A stretch of 39,525 bases of DNA from REEB76 sp049698775. GTDB lineage: Bacteria; Pseudomonadota; Gammaproteobacteria; Natronospirales; REEB76. Shown in pieces: positions 39,502-39,525 of this stretch. The position numbers were made by a program, and so were the translations under genes. The stretch's first letter is position 1, and each line of letters opens with the position of its first letter. The stretch is taken from assembly GCA_049698775.1 (NCBI GenBank), contig JBAVYM010000006.1, positions 1 to 39,525 of the forward strand, read 5' to 3'. The notes beneath the pieces were generated by a model. That model ran no database searches and was not told the origin of the DNA. It was given only the letters and a program-made list of their open reading frames with translations.

Positions 39502-39525
39502 TTCATAACAAGATCAACTGGTTAG

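Noticed and set aside
1..39525. CRISPR arrays, rRNA operons, toxin-antitoxin or restriction systems
   Set aside because: No regularly spaced repeats with unique spacers, no rRNA sequence and no matching gene families were seen on either strand.

Overview
The window reads as a chromosomal segment of a GC-rich gammaproteobacterium. Gene content and order closely match blocks known from Pseudomonas aeruginosa and Xanthomonadales-type genomes: kdsB-ycaR-lpxK-msbA-exbD-exbB-comEC next to lolD/lolC, mfd near csiV and nagZ, and nadB divergent from rpoE-rseA-rseB-mucD-lepA-lepB-DUF4845-rnc-era-recO-pdxJ-acpS. Several families of short palindromic intergenic repeats also fit such a genome. I cannot name the genus.

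Layout. Positions 1-1475 are visibly more A+T-rich than the rest and look acquired: a decayed tRNA-Leu-like sequence, a highly palindromic leader with a good promoter, a DUF4224 protein and an intact tyrosine integrase, then a 12-bp tandem repeat. Positions 1576-6452 (minus strand) hold the lipid A/Kdo cluster: ExbB, ExbD, MsbA, LpxK, a Trm112-like protein and KdsB. ComEC (minus) and a DUF2062 membrane protein (plus) follow. LolD and LolC (minus) are divergent from a lipoprotein with a very long Ala/Thr/Pro linker. AguA and AguB (plus) make putrescine from agmatine and are separated by repeat DNA. Mfd (plus) comes next, then 444 bp of repeat-rich DNA with no gene, a membrane FlgO-like/TPR protein (minus), CsiV (plus), NagZ and a PolB-type exonuclease (minus), and a BarA/GacS-type hybrid kinase (plus).

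From 26449 to 37173 almost everything is on the minus strand. It reads, in transcription order, rpoE, rseA, rseB, mucD, a glutaredoxin-like protein, lepA, lepB, a DUF4845 protein, rnc, era, recO, pdxJ and acpS, mostly with 4-nt overlaps or short gaps. nadB runs divergently from rpoE. The last 590 bp are again A+T-rich and hold a small secreted protein of unknown function between two copies of a 10-bp repeat.

How the genes work together. The first block makes and exports lipid A-Kdo precursors and includes part of the lipoprotein exporter. The right block couples the envelope-stress sigma factor with its anti-sigma control (RseA/RseB) and periplasmic protease (MucD), followed by genes for translation, protein export, RNA processing and cofactor synthesis. 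I see no restriction, CRISPR, toxin-antitoxin, secretion or biosynthetic cluster. The parts least explained by known genes are the left-end integrase module with its structured leader, the mucin-like lipoprotein beside lolCD, the FlgO/TPR membrane protein, the hairpin abutting the hybrid-kinase start codon, and the secreted protein at the right end. None amounts to clear evidence of a new system.
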